From Aselliscus stoliczkanus (lineage: Eukaryota > Chordata > Mammalia > Chiroptera > Hipposideridae), in contig CM066736.1 of assembly GCA_033961575.1 (NCBI GenBank), forward strand, positions 80,190,852 through 80,254,851: DNA of 64,000 bases, written 5' to 3'. The notes below the pieces were generated by a model. The model saw only the letters and a program-made list of their open reading frames with translations, had not been told where the DNA came from and did not search any database. Made by a program: the position numbers and the translations under genes. Shown piece after piece: positions 1 through 10,898 of the stretch; position 1 is the first letter of the stretch; each line of letters starts with the position of its first letter.

Positions 1-505
1 GTGCCTTTTTTGAGGACTCTGTCTTCAGCTGAGTTATCCTTCCCTATCCACTTTCCTGCTTTAATTTTTCTGTTTAGCATCATAACAATATAACTTAGTT
101 ATTCATTTAATCTGCTCCACCCCATAGAATGTAAGCTCCATGAGATAAATATGTACTTGTTGAGAGTGGAGTGAACACAAGACCATTTACCTTCAGGGTT
201 CCAAATTAAAACAACAGACTTCTAGAGGTGTGTGTAAATGCCATCTGCACAAGGTTAATAACATACAATACTACTAATAAATTGCTTTATCCTGGGAGCC
301 TGAAAATAAGCTGAATAAAGGGGCCAAAGACAAAGCTGATCAGCTCTGTTTCTTCTCCACAATACCTTTGTCCTTTTAAAAATAATTCAATTCCATCAGT
401 TCAAATCCTGCTCTGTTTTTTTTTTTGTTATTCTTTGCACCTAGAATAATGCTGGCACATATAACAATTCAATAACTTTTTTGTTAAATGAATTGCATAA
501 ACCAA
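1..505 (+). repeat. L2-type LINE 3' end, split by another repeat
   Basis: About 60-177 contains the L2-like phrase 'tagaatgtaagctcc', and 425-505 the L2/MIR-like end 'aatgctggcacata' followed by a 'caataactttttt' stretch. The two halves are separated by the 178-411 sequence, which has an inverted copy at 1990-2222, so the L2 appears to have been interrupted. Family call is by eye against remembered consensus; divergence is high. Confidence 0.45.
178..411 (-). repeat. Left arm of a 230-bp inverted repeat pair
   Basis: The reverse complement of this segment aligns to 1990-2222 without gaps over about 228 bases. I count roughly 31 mismatches (about 86% identity), mostly transitions. It sits inside an L2 remnant, which suggests a dispersed element rather than a local fold-back. 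I do not recognise the family. No open frame, tRNA promoter box or poly-A tail is evident. Confidence 0.75.
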
Positions 506-1699
506 ATTTACACAGTCCTTAGGGGAAGCTGAGGCTCCAACTAGGAAAGATCAGACAGCAACACAAATTTCACATTCCAGGAGCCACAGGTAAATCTTGA
601 GGATGGGTGGTAACCAAGTGGGGGAAGGTTCGGAACAAAGGCAGCTCAGGAATGAAAACATGGAAGCAGAGGGCCTGGGTTTATTGTTGTTGGCAGAGCA
701 GATATTTTGAGTTTGCCTTTGTTGGTTTTCAGAAGCATGGTAGCTAGGTGGATAAAATTCTCTTTTAAAGTGAGGACTGGGGCAATGTGGCAGGATGACA
801 AAACCTAGTTTCTGGGCAAAGTGTTGGTTTTGGAGCATCTAAACATTTGCAATGAGGGCCCCAGGAAAGTGTGTTAGGATCCCGTAGACTGTACTCTTCT
901 TTTCACAGGAGACAATATGAATTCCATGGCTCTGGAGAATATTGTCTATCCAGGTGCCTTGGCCACTTCACCACTTCAACCACTTTAGTGTTGGTAAAAT
1001 ATTCCTGCTTTCTGCATGCTCAGTGGTTAGAGTAGCAGAATTGGGACCTGAGCAAACTGGAACTGATCTTGCAGATTCTGGTAGATGGCTGGTAGCTTAT
1101 TGAAGTCAAGGCCCTGGAGTGGATTTTTTTTTTTAATGTGGAAGCCAGTAAGTCATATGATGAGGTTCTCAGCAGTAGGGTTTCAAGTCATGAAGTAATG
1201 CAGCATATTACCCATTTGATATTCCAGAAACAAGTTCATTAAAGGCATTATTCCAGTTGACAGAACAGCACTCTCATAGAGCTGCTGGGTTTGATGCTGT
1301 AAAGGAAACCAAACACTTTGGAAGTAAATTAGACTTTGTATTAACCAAATGATATATTAATCTTTTCCACCATTGAAGCAGGGGAGAAAAATGAGCAGTG
1401 AATGTTAACACAGCATTGTATGGAGATCCATTTGCAATTCAGAAACTGTCTTGAAAGAAAGTTTAACTTGCTGTAATATTTATACCAGCTTTTCTTTTGT
1501 GATCTCTTTAGTTATAAAAGCTTGAGAAGCTTGCAAATTCAGATTCTTTGGGTCACGGAGTAGCCTGGCTTTCTACTTTTTAAAAGTGTCTCCAGAAAAA
1601 GTTATCCTTGGATCTAGTTTCTTTCTGAAGAAGTTGAGAATAATCAGATACCTGCAGGTGAAGAGCTGTCTCAGGTCCTGCCAGGATGGGAGACTGGAA
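506..1699. other. No recognisable feature
   Basis: Single-copy-looking AT-rich sequence. Short open frames exist on the minus strand (for example 551-838) but show no recognisable protein. It forms most of the loop between the two arms of the inverted pair at 178-411 and 1990-2222. Confidence 0.5.
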
Positions 1700-1890
1700 C
1701 TAATGGTAGGATTCCATGCCCCACAGACCTGAGTTCTCACACTTAGCAGCTGTGAGACAGGGGGCAGGTTGTAGAACATCTCTGAGCCTCATTTCCATCA
1801 TCTGGGAAACGAGAACACTAATTGCATTTTGCAGAGATGGTATGAGGAGAAATAAGGTACCATATGTAAAGGTATTTTAGCACTATACAG
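1700..1890 (+). repeat. MIR SINE fragment
   Basis: The order of phrases follows MIR: 'agacctgagttctcac', 'tagcagctgtgagaca', 'tctgagcctcatttcc', 'atcatctgggaaa', then 'taaaggtattttagcac'. Old, divergent copy. Confidence 0.6.
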
Positions 1891-1989
1891 GCAATCAGTT
1901 GATTTTATTTTTCTTCTTCCTTTTTTTGGGAGAAGAGATAGGGAAAGTCCCAAGATCAGTCACACTCTGTTTCTGGATCTTCTCAACAC

Positions 1990-2222
1990 GGCTTTGAACT
2001 GGTGAGATTGAATTATTTTTAAAAGGACAAATGTATTGTGGAGAAGAAACAGAGCTGATTGGTTTTGTCTTTGGCTCTTTTATTTAGCTTATTTTTGGAC
2101 TCCCCGGATAAAGCAATTTATCATTATTATAATATATTATTAACTTTCTGCAGATGGCATTTACAAATACCTCTAAAAGCCTTTTGTTTTAATTAGGAAT
2201 CCTAAAGGTAAGTGGTCTTGTT
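1990..2222 (+). repeat. Right arm of a 230-bp inverted repeat pair
   Basis: Opposite-orientation partner of 178-411. The best-conserved blocks are around 2009-2030 (AT-rich, ending in 'aaaaggacaaa'), 2037-2058 ('tgtggagaagaaacagagc') and 2150-2165 ('gcagatggcatttaca'). The alignment ends are sharp, near 1990 and 2222. Family not recognised. Confidence 0.75.
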
Positions 2223-2305
2223 GAACACAGGAAGGCACCATCTGGACAGTCTCAATGGTGGCTCCAAGGAGGGAGGTTACAGAAAGGGCTTTAGAGGGCT
2301 TGGGT

Positions 2306-2880
2306 TTGTTGTTGTTTTAATGTTTAATTGTGACAAAGAAGAGGTAATATAAAATTTCTATTTTAACCATTTTTAAGTATACAGTTTAGTGGTGTTAAGT
2401 ATATTCACATTGTTGTGTGGAAAATCTCTAGAACTTTTCATCTTGCAAAAATAAAATTCTGTATCCATGAAAGAACAACCCTCATTCCTCCTTACCCACA
2501 AGGTCCCTGGTAATCACCATTCTTCTGTTTCTATGAATCTGACTACTCCAGATATCCCACAGAAGTGGAATCATACGGTATTTGTTATTTTATTTCACTT
2601 AGCATAAGGTCCTCAAAGTTCATTCATGTTGTAGCATGTAACAGGATTTCCTTCCATTTTAAAGCTAATATTCCATGGTATGTATACACCACATAATGGT
2701 TGCGCCATTTTACACTCCCACCAACAGTGCACAGGGGTCCCAAGTGTCCACATCCTCACCAACATTTGTTATTTTCTGGGTTTTTCTTGTTTTTTTTTTT
2801 TTGTTGTTTTGTTAGTACCCATCCTAATGGATGGGAAGTGACATCTCATAATAGTTTTCCTTTGAATTTCTCTAGGTGCT
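2306..2880 (-). repeat. Old L1 3'-region fragment
   Basis: Reads as the antisense of an old mammalian L1 3' region: 'cacttagcataaggtcctc', 'catgttgtagcatgt', 'cactcccaccaacagtgca' and 'tgacatctcataatagt'. Contains an internal T run at 2791-2804. Any open frames across it are shadows. Confidence 0.75.
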
Positions 2881-3440
2881 GATTGAGGCGGAGAGGTTTT
2901 TAGAGGCTGGAGTTAGTCAGGGCATGGTTTCAGGGTGTAAATTAATAAGTACACCTGGGCAACATTAGAATTTGTAAACTGGATGAGTTGCTTGAAGAGA
3001 TAGAGATCTTACCTCTGGAATGCATGAGTGTGGGGATTTACTGTAAAAAATTCTGTGTTCTTTTCTTGAGACATTGGAGTCTGAATGAGTCAGTGTTAAA
3101 ATAGTTTGAGTTGATGGCACATCATGGCTTGATTTGCAAGCATTGTTTGCCTTGCAAATTGTGGTTTCTGTTTGAGTCTTCTCTTTGCCAGGGCTCCTTT
3201 CTCATGCCTCATCTGATGCTCTTCACAGTAATAGGCTGCTAGGTGCCTATTTTTCATGGTTACTGTCATAGTTGATTGAGATAACTATAGTTTTTGACAC
3301 AGTGCCTAAGCCACAGTAAGTGCTGATTAAATAGTACTGGTTAAGTAATAGTGGTAGTAATACTGTTGTTATAGTAGCATATATGTGAAGTAGTACTTAT
3401 GGAGATAATAATGGTTATAGCACCTACATTTTCTGAATTC
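2881..3440. other. Unassigned, with a weak MIR-like stretch
   Basis: About 3195-3345 has MIR-like wording ('gacacagtgcctaagccacagt', 'taagtgctgattaaa'), but the match is weak. Nothing else is recognised. Confidence 0.35.
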
Positions 3441-3780
3441 TATCCTTCCAACCAATCCCGTTACCATAACCCTGGTGTCGGAACTTGTCACCTCTTACTT
3501 AGATCATTAGCTTCCCCCTCTCCTACCTTATCCAACCACAACACCACTGACAGAGTGACAAGCCTAAAACCCAAGTAGGAGCCAGTCACTCTCTTATATA
3601 CAGTGCTCCGCCACCCCCAGTGGCTCTCCCTTGACTTTGGGAGAAAGTCTAGGCTTTTTAACAGTCTGCATTTAGGCGTTTTGATTCAGGTCTCAGCCCA
3701 GCTCGCCAGCTTCATCTACAACTGCCTGACAGTATTTGTCCTTCAGAGCTCTCAGATGCTTTATTTCATAACTTATAAAC
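3440..3780 (+). repeat. L2 LINE fragment
   Basis: The segment around 3600-3770 ('gtggctctcccttgac', 'agaaagtctaggctt', 'cagcttcatctacaactgc') follows the order of the L2 3' region in sense. A long open frame at 3603-4106 runs through this and into the SINE, so it is not a gene. Confidence 0.45.
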
Positions 3781-3883
3781 CTTCTGTGGTATTATGTTTT
3801 CCTAAATTTTTATTTGTATATACTTATACAAAAGCATATATAAAAGAACAAAAGGTATTGTATCATTCATGCTTTCTATTTTA

Positions 3884-4000
3884 TTTTTATTTTATTTTTT
3901 TTATTTTGAGGGCAGTGTCACTGGCCCTCATAAGTGGGACCCGAACCGGGGCCGCTGGCTTCCCAAGCCAGCGCTTAGCCGCCATGCCACTCGGCCGGCC
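3884..4000 (-). repeat. Short tRNA-derived SINE with 17-bp TSD
   Basis: On the minus strand the head reads as a tRNA-like region with an A box ('tggcatggcggctaag') and a B box ('ggttcgggtcccac'), then 'gggccagtgacactgcc' and an A-rich tail. A perfect 17-base direct repeat (TCATGCTTTCTATTTTA) flanks it at 3867-3883 and 4001-4017, which proves retroposition and a young age. Confidence 0.9.
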
Positions 4001-4159
4001 TCATGCTTTCTATTTTAACTTCAATTTTTTTTCCTTTCTTTTGCTCCCCTTTCCCTTACACCACCTTCCCATCCCTCCACCCCACTTCCATCTATTGCTG
4101 TTATAACATCACATTAATAACTTAGAAAGTATCTTTTTGAATTCTTTCCATGCTCATAT

Positions 4160-4236
4160 AATGTTATGAAGCACACACATATATATGTGTATGTATATCT
4201 ATCTATCTATATATTTCCCTAGAGATATATAGATAT
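4160..4236. repeat. Imperfect AT/TCTA simple repeat
   Basis: Mixed 'atatatgtgtatgtat' and 'ctatctatctatata' units. No coding content. Confidence 0.6.
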
Positions 4237-4839
4237 TTGTTTAAACATGCTACTGGATATCACCAATCTCCAATGTTGCCAAATTTAAGACCTTGTGAAC
4301 ATCCTCTGAGCCTTTATTTTAGGGAAGAAGTTTGACTAAAATGTCACTGTTTCCCAAGTCACCTCTCTTCCCTGACTCAATTACTAAACTGAAGGGCTCA
4401 GTATCTGTGAGAACTTGCTATTTTTAATTTGCAAGTCCCATTGTCATTTCTGCCACCTTAGATGTGAGGGTTAAGAAGAGGTTACTGGCAAATTACTGAC
4501 TCTAGATGAACAATTTTCTCATAATTAAAAAGCCTGATGAAACTCTCTGTGGAAAATGAACTCATTCAAATGGGAGATAATTTAAGCTCATCCACTCAGG
4601 ACATTTTCTCTCTATTTTTCCTTTACCCAGTACATAAAATTTTTATTTAGTCTTGTGATATAAATTGAATTTGACAGGAGCAAAATTTTTTTTCATTCAA
4701 ACCATAAAATTATTATGTTGTCTGAGTTAACATTGTGTTTTCCCTTCAGAAAAATAATAAGTTCTGCTTTCCCTAAAGTGATTGTCTGGCAGCAATGGCG
4801 GCTGGAGCAAAATTACTCCCTGCTGGGTTTCAGAATGGG
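4237..4839. other. No recognisable feature
   Basis: AT-rich sequence without a repeat I can name, a plausible exon or a credible open frame. Confidence 0.45.
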
Positions 4840-5200
4840 AAGGAAGCACTGTATCATTAAACACACATGGGACTCTAAGTGCTCAAGCCATAGTTCAAGT
4901 CCAGTTCTGTCACTTAACATTGGGGCGACCTTGCACAAATATGTGAAACTTGGTTTCCTTGTCTTTAAAAAGAATAACAAGGGCTGGCCGAGTGGCGCGG
5001 CGGTTAAGCGCTGGTTTGGGAAGCCAGCGGCCCTGGTTCGGTCCCACATGTGAGGGCCAGTGACACTGCCTCAAAAAAAAAAAAAATAGAATACTAAAAA
5101 GAATAACAATCCCTGTTGTATATTGGCTATTCTAAGGATCAAATAAAGTAATGGTAATGAGAAGGTGGAATAACTACAAATGCTGTGTAAACATATGGAC
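4840..5200 (+). repeat. MIR SINE, split by a young SINE
   Basis: Left part 4840-4965 ('caagtccagttctgtcac', 'gcgaccttgcacaaat', 'ttggtttccttgtct') and right part 5110-5200 ('ctattctaaggatcaaata') make one MIR in sense once the SINE at 4981-5094 is removed. Confidence 0.6.
4981..5094 (+). repeat. Short tRNA-derived SINE with 15-bp TSD
   Basis: Begins 'gggctggccgagtggcgc', contains the anticodon-stem-like hairpin, the B box 'ggttcggtccca' and ends 'gccagtgacactgcc' plus an A run. Flanked by TAAAAAGAATAACAA at 4966-4980 and 5095-5109. Inserted in a MIR. Confidence 0.9.
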
Positions 5201-5349
5201 TTGTCAATATTAATGCCTCCTGCTGCTCATGCACTGTGAGCAATGATTTCTTACCTACCAGTCTAGATAGACCCACTAACCAATGACGATGGTCATGAGT
5301 CAGAATGTCGTTAGAATGGAAAGGTAAGCCCAGCTTCTCCCTTTTTTAC

Positions 5350-5462
5350 TGAGAATTTCCCAGTAGAAAATGAGCAAAGTAAGGCCCAGAAAGGGGAAGT
5401 GCATTAACTAAAGCCACAGAGCTAGTTAGTAGCAGAATTAAGACTGGACACTATGAGGCTGG
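5350..5462 (-). repeat. MIR SINE fragment, antisense
   Basis: Antisense MIR wording: 'gaaaatgagcaaagtaagg', 'aaagccacagagctagttag', 'agcagaattaagactgg'. Confidence 0.55.
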
Positions 5463-5479
5463 ACAGTTGTTTGTGAACT

Positions 5480-6000
5480 CATCTGAGAAAAATTGCTACA
5501 TACCTCATTGCTGAATATCACTATGGTCACCTTCAAAGTACTCCCCTTGGGAAGCTATGCACCAATGCCAGCATCTAGTTTACCCTTTAAAGCAATTTTG
5601 GAACTCTTTTTTCTGGAATGGCCATTAAAGCTGTCATCATATTACCCTTGATGTCCTGAACGTCATCAAAATGTCTTCCTTTCCATATTTCCTTTATCGT
5701 CAGGTAATGAAAGAAGTCATTGGGGGCCAGATCAGGTGAGCAGGGAGAATGTTCCAATACAGTTATTTGTATACTGGCTAAAAACTCCCTCACAGACAGT
5801 GCTGTGTGAGCTGGTGCATTGTCGTGATGCAAGAGCCATGAATTGTTCAAGTCGTTTAACTTTTTCACGCAGGCTTTTCAGTACTTACAAATAGTAAGCT
5901 TTTAATTATTTGTCCAGTTGGTTCAAATTCATAATGAATAATCCCTCTGAAATCAAAAAAGATTAGCAACATCGTTTCAACAAGTTCACAAACTTAATTG
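5480..6000 (-). pseudogene. Decayed mariner transposase (D34D), C-terminal half
   Basis: A cut-and-paste DNA transposon remnant. An open stretch at 5587-5868 holds the mariner signature: HHDNAPAH, then SPDLAPND, with exactly 34 residues between the aspartate of HDN and that of APND, the D34D spacing of the mariner clade. Upstream in another frame, minus strand about 5985 to 5890, is the conserved FFDFRGIIHYEF-PTGQ block; a frameshift near 5870 separates it. Downstream, about 5490-5560, a GEYFEGD-like C-terminal motif follows. I did not see the N-terminal DNA-binding region or the first catalytic aspartate, and no terminal inverted repeat could be fixed, so it is truncated and dead. Naming the subfamily would need a library search. 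Confidence 0.85.
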
Positions 6001-7850
6001 TCATACCTCGTACATTTCCTGTCTGGAAATCTTTGCAAAACACACTGCTTCTAACCTTATTAAATCAGTAGTAATACTCTAGCTTGACATGAGCAGTTAG
6101 AAAAGGAGAAGCTGGAGAGAGATTGGAAGTTGATTCAACTAGCCATATTTGAATTTATCCCTGGAGGTTCATATTTGCATGTTGTTTGAGGTTGTATAAA
6201 GGAGAACTTAGACTAAATTGAAATGAAATGGCAAATTCTCAGACACAGAGTCAAGCTACCCTCACACCTTGGTCTGTACCCTTGGGTTGTGTTGGTGAGT
6301 GATTAGGTAACGATAACAAGCCAATAATTGTGGGGCATATAGAAACAATGCTTCCCAAATAGAATTCCAGGGACCACTCACTCCAGGGGAGCTGCTAAAT
6401 AAAATAGATACTTGCTGCATTCATATGACCCCTCTTGGAGATTCAGGATGTACACCAGCATTTTAAAGTTCCTAAGCAATGCCAGAGAAAAGAGAATTTG
6501 TTTAATTTTGTTTAAAGGTTAAACTGACCACTATATTTATGCAGAGATATTTTCCCCTTGAAACAACTATTATTGTGCTCTGACTAGTTCTTTCTCTTGC
6601 ACCCGAGAAGAAAAGATTCGATGCCATGGCTGTCTCCCTGATGGGCCCTGAACACTGCTGTCCTTGCCATTCTCTCCTCGCATTGTGCAGCTCTGGATAG
6701 AGTAGCCATGGGCTGCTCAGATTTGCTGGGTCTTAGTGAGTTCTTGGACAGGGCAGGGACGAGTTTAATGCCAGGGCAAACCTCATGACTATTGACCAGA
6801 AGCAAATGCAGACATCTCTGCAGATGCTACAGTGAGCAGATGACAACAGCCCAAAACCAGATTGGATGATCTACATCTTAGTGAACATCCATGTGGACAG
6901 AATATGTCCAGCTAGGACCCTGTTCTCCCTTTGTGCCTTGATCTTTAAAAGTCCCTCAGTCACTCCTCCCTCAGCTGAGATTCAACTCAGAGCAAATTAG
7001 GCAGAGGAAATTTCAAACTGCCATTCAGGTCCTGAAGTCATTGGGGAAAACAACAACTTCGGTTTTCACATTCATTCAAATAGGGACTTTAGGTAAAAAT
7101 CAGGTTTAGAACTGGAAAAGGAAAGTGTAATTTCTTGCATCCCTGAGTTTGTGGACTGTGAAAACATTGTACCTTTTATAAATCTTACATTAGGATCTTT
7201 GCTACCACTACACCCACTCCTACAGTTTTAGAAAATTAGTCATTTAATTAATTAATACATTAAAATATTTTTGAACATCAATTTTGAACATTACTTATAT
7301 AGAAAAGCATGAGGCACGATCCTTCTTATCAGATTGTTCCTAGACCAGCAACACGCAAACGCATATTGTAACACATGTTCAACTGGGGACAGAAGTTGAC
7401 TGTACTGAATTGATCAGTGAGGGAATTCAGAGAAATAATCGCTGTTGTAGTAGAAAAGTAGGGCATCAAATTTATCTAGTAGAAATAAAATGTAGTAAGT
7501 TAATAAGTTAAAAAAATGAACAGATTGGCAAAACCTAGTAGAAAGACAGACAAAAACGAAGCTGGAAGGATGCCTTGGATTCTTTAAACTGCACGAATGA
7601 AAGGAACGAGATCACAGCTATAGTTAAGAATTCCATAATCCCTGAATTGCATTATGCCATTCTTGATTGTCCTGGTCCTGGGTCCTCAAACTTATAATTA
7701 TAATATTATAATGAGACAAATAAAGTGCAAATGAAAATTAAAGAGGGTGGAGTCATGTGTTAACGGTAGATCTCCTTTGGGGAAAGTCTGAGAAAGATTT
7801 AGGGGAGACTTTCTAGGAAATATTAAGAGGGAAGAATCTGAATGACTTGT
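6001..7850. other. Unassigned sequence
   Basis: Mostly single-copy-looking. The minus-strand frames at 6584-6805 and 7698-7898 have no recognisable product. Around 7215-7290 it is AT-rich. I see no repeat that I can name with confidence. Confidence 0.4.
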
Positions 7851-7927
7851 TGGGTTGTCAGAAAAGGCATGACGTATTTTTTCTGTTTTTTGTTGCAAAA
7901 GTGTGTCATGACTTTTCTGACAACCCA
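7851..7927. repeat. 77-bp hairpin, MITE-like
   Basis: Arms at 7851-7873 (TGGGTTGTCAGAAAAG, then GCATGAC) and 7905-7927 are inverse complements over 23 bases with a single mismatch. The 31-base spacer is T-rich. Size, near-perfect terminal arms and a mariner-like start (GGGTTG...AAAAG) recall small mariner-derived miniature elements such as human MADE1 (about 80 bp). No clear TA duplication: 'gt' on the left, 'gTA' on the right. Confidence 0.55.
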
Positions 7928-10199
7928 GTATTAAAAGGTTAAATTTTGTTTAACCACTGGAAGCCTTTTGTGAATAGTGTGCCCTTGTTATTTGTCTTGC
8001 TGATTTGGTACATGAAGAATCAATAAGTAAATATAAATTTATATGCTCTTGCCTATTCTCCCCATTGGGGTTGTTACCTGGAATGGACTTGGGAGTACAG
8101 AAAAGTTGAGCAGTTCTGAGATGTCACTCCTGTATAATTTGTTTGGGAAATCATCGATTTTAGCAGCCTGTTATTTATATTGATCCCCTTATCCCCTACT
8201 TTGGTCCCAGAAGGCTGAAATCATCTGAATGGGGATGTATAATTAGATCCTGGAATACATGACTTGGTGTTTGAGTAGGGTGAGAGCTGATCACTGAGGA
8301 GAGACTGTTATCCCAGCTCAACTAAGCTGAGCTGCCATGGATGCAATTGAACTGAATTGCAGATACTTCCAGAATGAATCCATCTGAACTCATATGGCTT
8401 CAGGAGTGAAACCATATATATTTGATCTAATACAGATTTAGATTTGGAAATGAATGTAGTTTTTCATGTTGGTAAAGAAACCTGCAAAGAGTTAATTCAG
8501 TGGATCGATTTGTAATTATCTTTGAGGGAGTAGAAAGTCTCCAATACATGGATAGGGGTGGGGATGAATGGCAGCAAGGTAATAGGATCTGTCTGTAAGA
8601 TTTGGACAAGATAGAAACTAGAACGAGTCAAAAATTACTGTAAGATAAGAAAGCCAGGGATGAGTATACTGCTGGTGGCATCTTTGTAAACCTAGTTTGA
8701 AGAGGGACTTATGCTGAATTTAAGAGAAAGCCTAGGAGGACCAACTGAGAAGAGAACATCCCTTTTGGAGGAGAATGACTACAAGTTTTATGGAAGCTCT
8801 AACGTCCAGAAAGTATGTATCTCTGTTATATCCTGAATTCCTCCAAAGGGTACAGTCATCAACTCAGAGTGAAAGACCGACTAGGGCAGTGTTCCTGGCA
8901 GTGTACATGGGAGCAGAAAGGTAAGTATGAACTGTAATGTAGATGTTCTAGCAGATTCCTGAGTCCTGCCTCCCAGACACAGCCTAATGGTCCTCATGGA
9001 GGAGTTCAGTGTGGAGGAAGAGACTAAGAGGCTCAAGGACAGACAGAGTCATAGCCTCACAGATAAACTCTAAAATGACCCAAAAGATTCTTTTTTTTCC
9101 CTTACATAATTTAAACTTGGCGAGAAAGCTCTAACAATTACTGTTCCATATTTTATTCTTGCCCACCCACTCCTAATCTCTATTAGCTCTAATTCAGCAA
9201 GTTTGTCTTTCAAAATACAAATGTGTACCTGAAACAAAATATTGTAATATCAAGTAGAGGTTAAGATGATATTCTCACTAAAATTTACTAAGATCATCTC
9301 AGTTCAGTATTTTAAGGAACTGTGAGCCTTCCTGAAAACATTACTTCTCTTAAATTTTCCATTTTCACACGTGCAACCACCTAGCCAGGGCATAGTCACC
9401 ACACACACATTTCATAAATAAGTTCAGTTAGATGATGTTTAGCAGTTTATCGGTGAAAATGTTATGTCCCCACTTATGTCAACTGTGAAACCACTGAATG
9501 ATAATTTTTAATCCAATTTATTCCCAAGTGTTTGGGCAAATGAAAACTGCAAGGCTCCTGTTTTCTGCAAGGAGAGAGAGTTTAGCACACACATTTTATA
9601 ACAAAATATTAACAGTTAAAATTCTTGAAAGTAGGTTAAAAAATCTGTTGGGAAACAAGGAAGTCAGAGCCTCCCTTCTAAATTGTTGCCATTTTTCAAA
9701 TTCCCCTTGTTTTGTGGTCTCAGTTTTGCTGACAATTCACACTCTTCACTAGGGAAATTATAATTTGGCAACATTGTGGATATTAAATATAATAGTTTTT
9801 CAATGCCTCTAAAATGTTGGGAATCTATGTTAAAAATGACTGTTAGAAAGGAGTGGACAATTATGTTATATATTATAATGTGTAACATTAAAATATATGA
9901 AGCTAATAGATTTGACATGAAAAGGATCTAGAGGATAAATTTAGATGAAATCTCATTATACAATGTTTATTGTTTTTCTTTATTAAGTATATATATAATA
10001 GCAGCATTATTTGAGGCACTAAACGATCTAGGTGTTTATATCACCTGGTGTTTCTTGGAAGGAGAGTCATATTGGAGTTGGAATAATCTGTTTTCAGAGA
10101 GTTGGTACTGTGCTCAGAGAAAGCTGGATAAATCCACTAGTTGAGATAGCCTGAAAGTCAAGAAGAAAGAAGTAAAAGAAAATGAAGGCTTTTTAACCC
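7928..10199. other. Unassigned sequence
   Basis: About 2.3 kb with no repeat I can name and no convincing gene. The small open frames at 8427-8609, 9498-9752 and 9664-9918 overlap each other on both strands and look like chance. Confidence 0.4.
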
Positions 10200-10432
10200 C
10201 ATAATTTTATTTGATGATCCTCTGTGGCTGCATTATCCAGTGCAATTGCCACCAATCACAAATGGCTAATTAAATTGGAATTAATTAAAATTACATAAAA
10301 TAAAAAATTCACTTCCTCCATTCATTTGCACTAGACATATTTCACATACTCAATAGTCACATGTGGTTAGTTGCTACTGGATTATAATAGTCTATACTAT
10401 AGAGCCTGTCCATCATCCACAGAAAGTGGATT
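10200..10432 (-). repeat. hAT-type non-autonomous DNA transposon (MER class)
   Basis: Contains the paired phrases 'agtcacatgtggttagttgc' and, in inverted sense near the other end, 'ccaccaatcacaaatggct' around an AT-rich centre ('ggaattaattaaaattaca'). This is the layout of the mammal-wide element with 'tagccacatgtggct' motifs. Exact MER family and strand not certain. Confidence 0.5.
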
Positions 10433-10436
10433 TTAA

Positions 10437-10475
10437 AAATTTCTTTTTAAATTTTATTGAGGTATGAATGACATG

Positions 10476-10533
<58 letters not shown>

Positions 10534-10580
10534 CAACTCTATGAGTTTTGGGATAAGACTACACCTATGATATTGCCTCT
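10437..10580 (-). repeat. Old L1 3' fragment holding an (AT)n tract
   Basis: 'aattttattgaggtatgaat' is typical antisense L1 3' UTR. A pure (AT)n run occupies about 10480-10528. Confidence 0.5.
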
Positions 10581-10644
10581 GCTATATTGGATGGAACACC
10601 TATTTTAGTGGACAAAACTAGAGGCTTCTAAAAGGATAAAATGG

Positions 10645-10883
10645 GGGCCAGCCAAGTGGCTCAGTTGGTTAAGAGCTCAGGCTCTGAGCAACAGGATTGC
10701 AGTTAGATTCCCACATGGGCCAGTGAGCTGCGCCCGAGCTGACCTGCCACTGAGCTGCTGACAGGCGGCCGGATGGTGACTGGACTTGGAGCTGAGCTAC
10801 CTGCGCCCTCACAACTAAGATTGAAGGACAACAACTTGGCTGTTCCCCTTTCTCAATTCCCCAATAAAATCTTAAAAAAAAAA
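10645..10883 (+). repeat. 239-bp tRNA-derived SINE with AATAAA tail and 15-bp TSD
   Basis: Head 'ccagccaagtggctcagttgg' with an A box, a degenerate B box ('agttagattcccac'), then a body with 'gagctgacctgccactgagc' and the tail 'ccaataaaatctt' plus A run, the polyadenylation-signal-bearing class of SINE tail. TSD AAAAGGATAAAATGG at 10630-10644 and 10884-10898. The last 70 bases match the tail of the long composite SINEs at 22149-22607 and 31652-32089. Confidence 0.88.
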
Positions 10884-10898
10884 AAAAGGATAAAATGG

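Noticed and set aside
3603..4106. 167-codon plus-strand open frame
   Set aside because: Runs through an L2 fragment, a SINE and its TSD copies, so it cannot be a real gene.
4981..5053. tRNA gene candidate (A and B boxes)
   Set aside because: It is the head of a dispersed SINE with A tail and TSD, repeated at least six times in the window.
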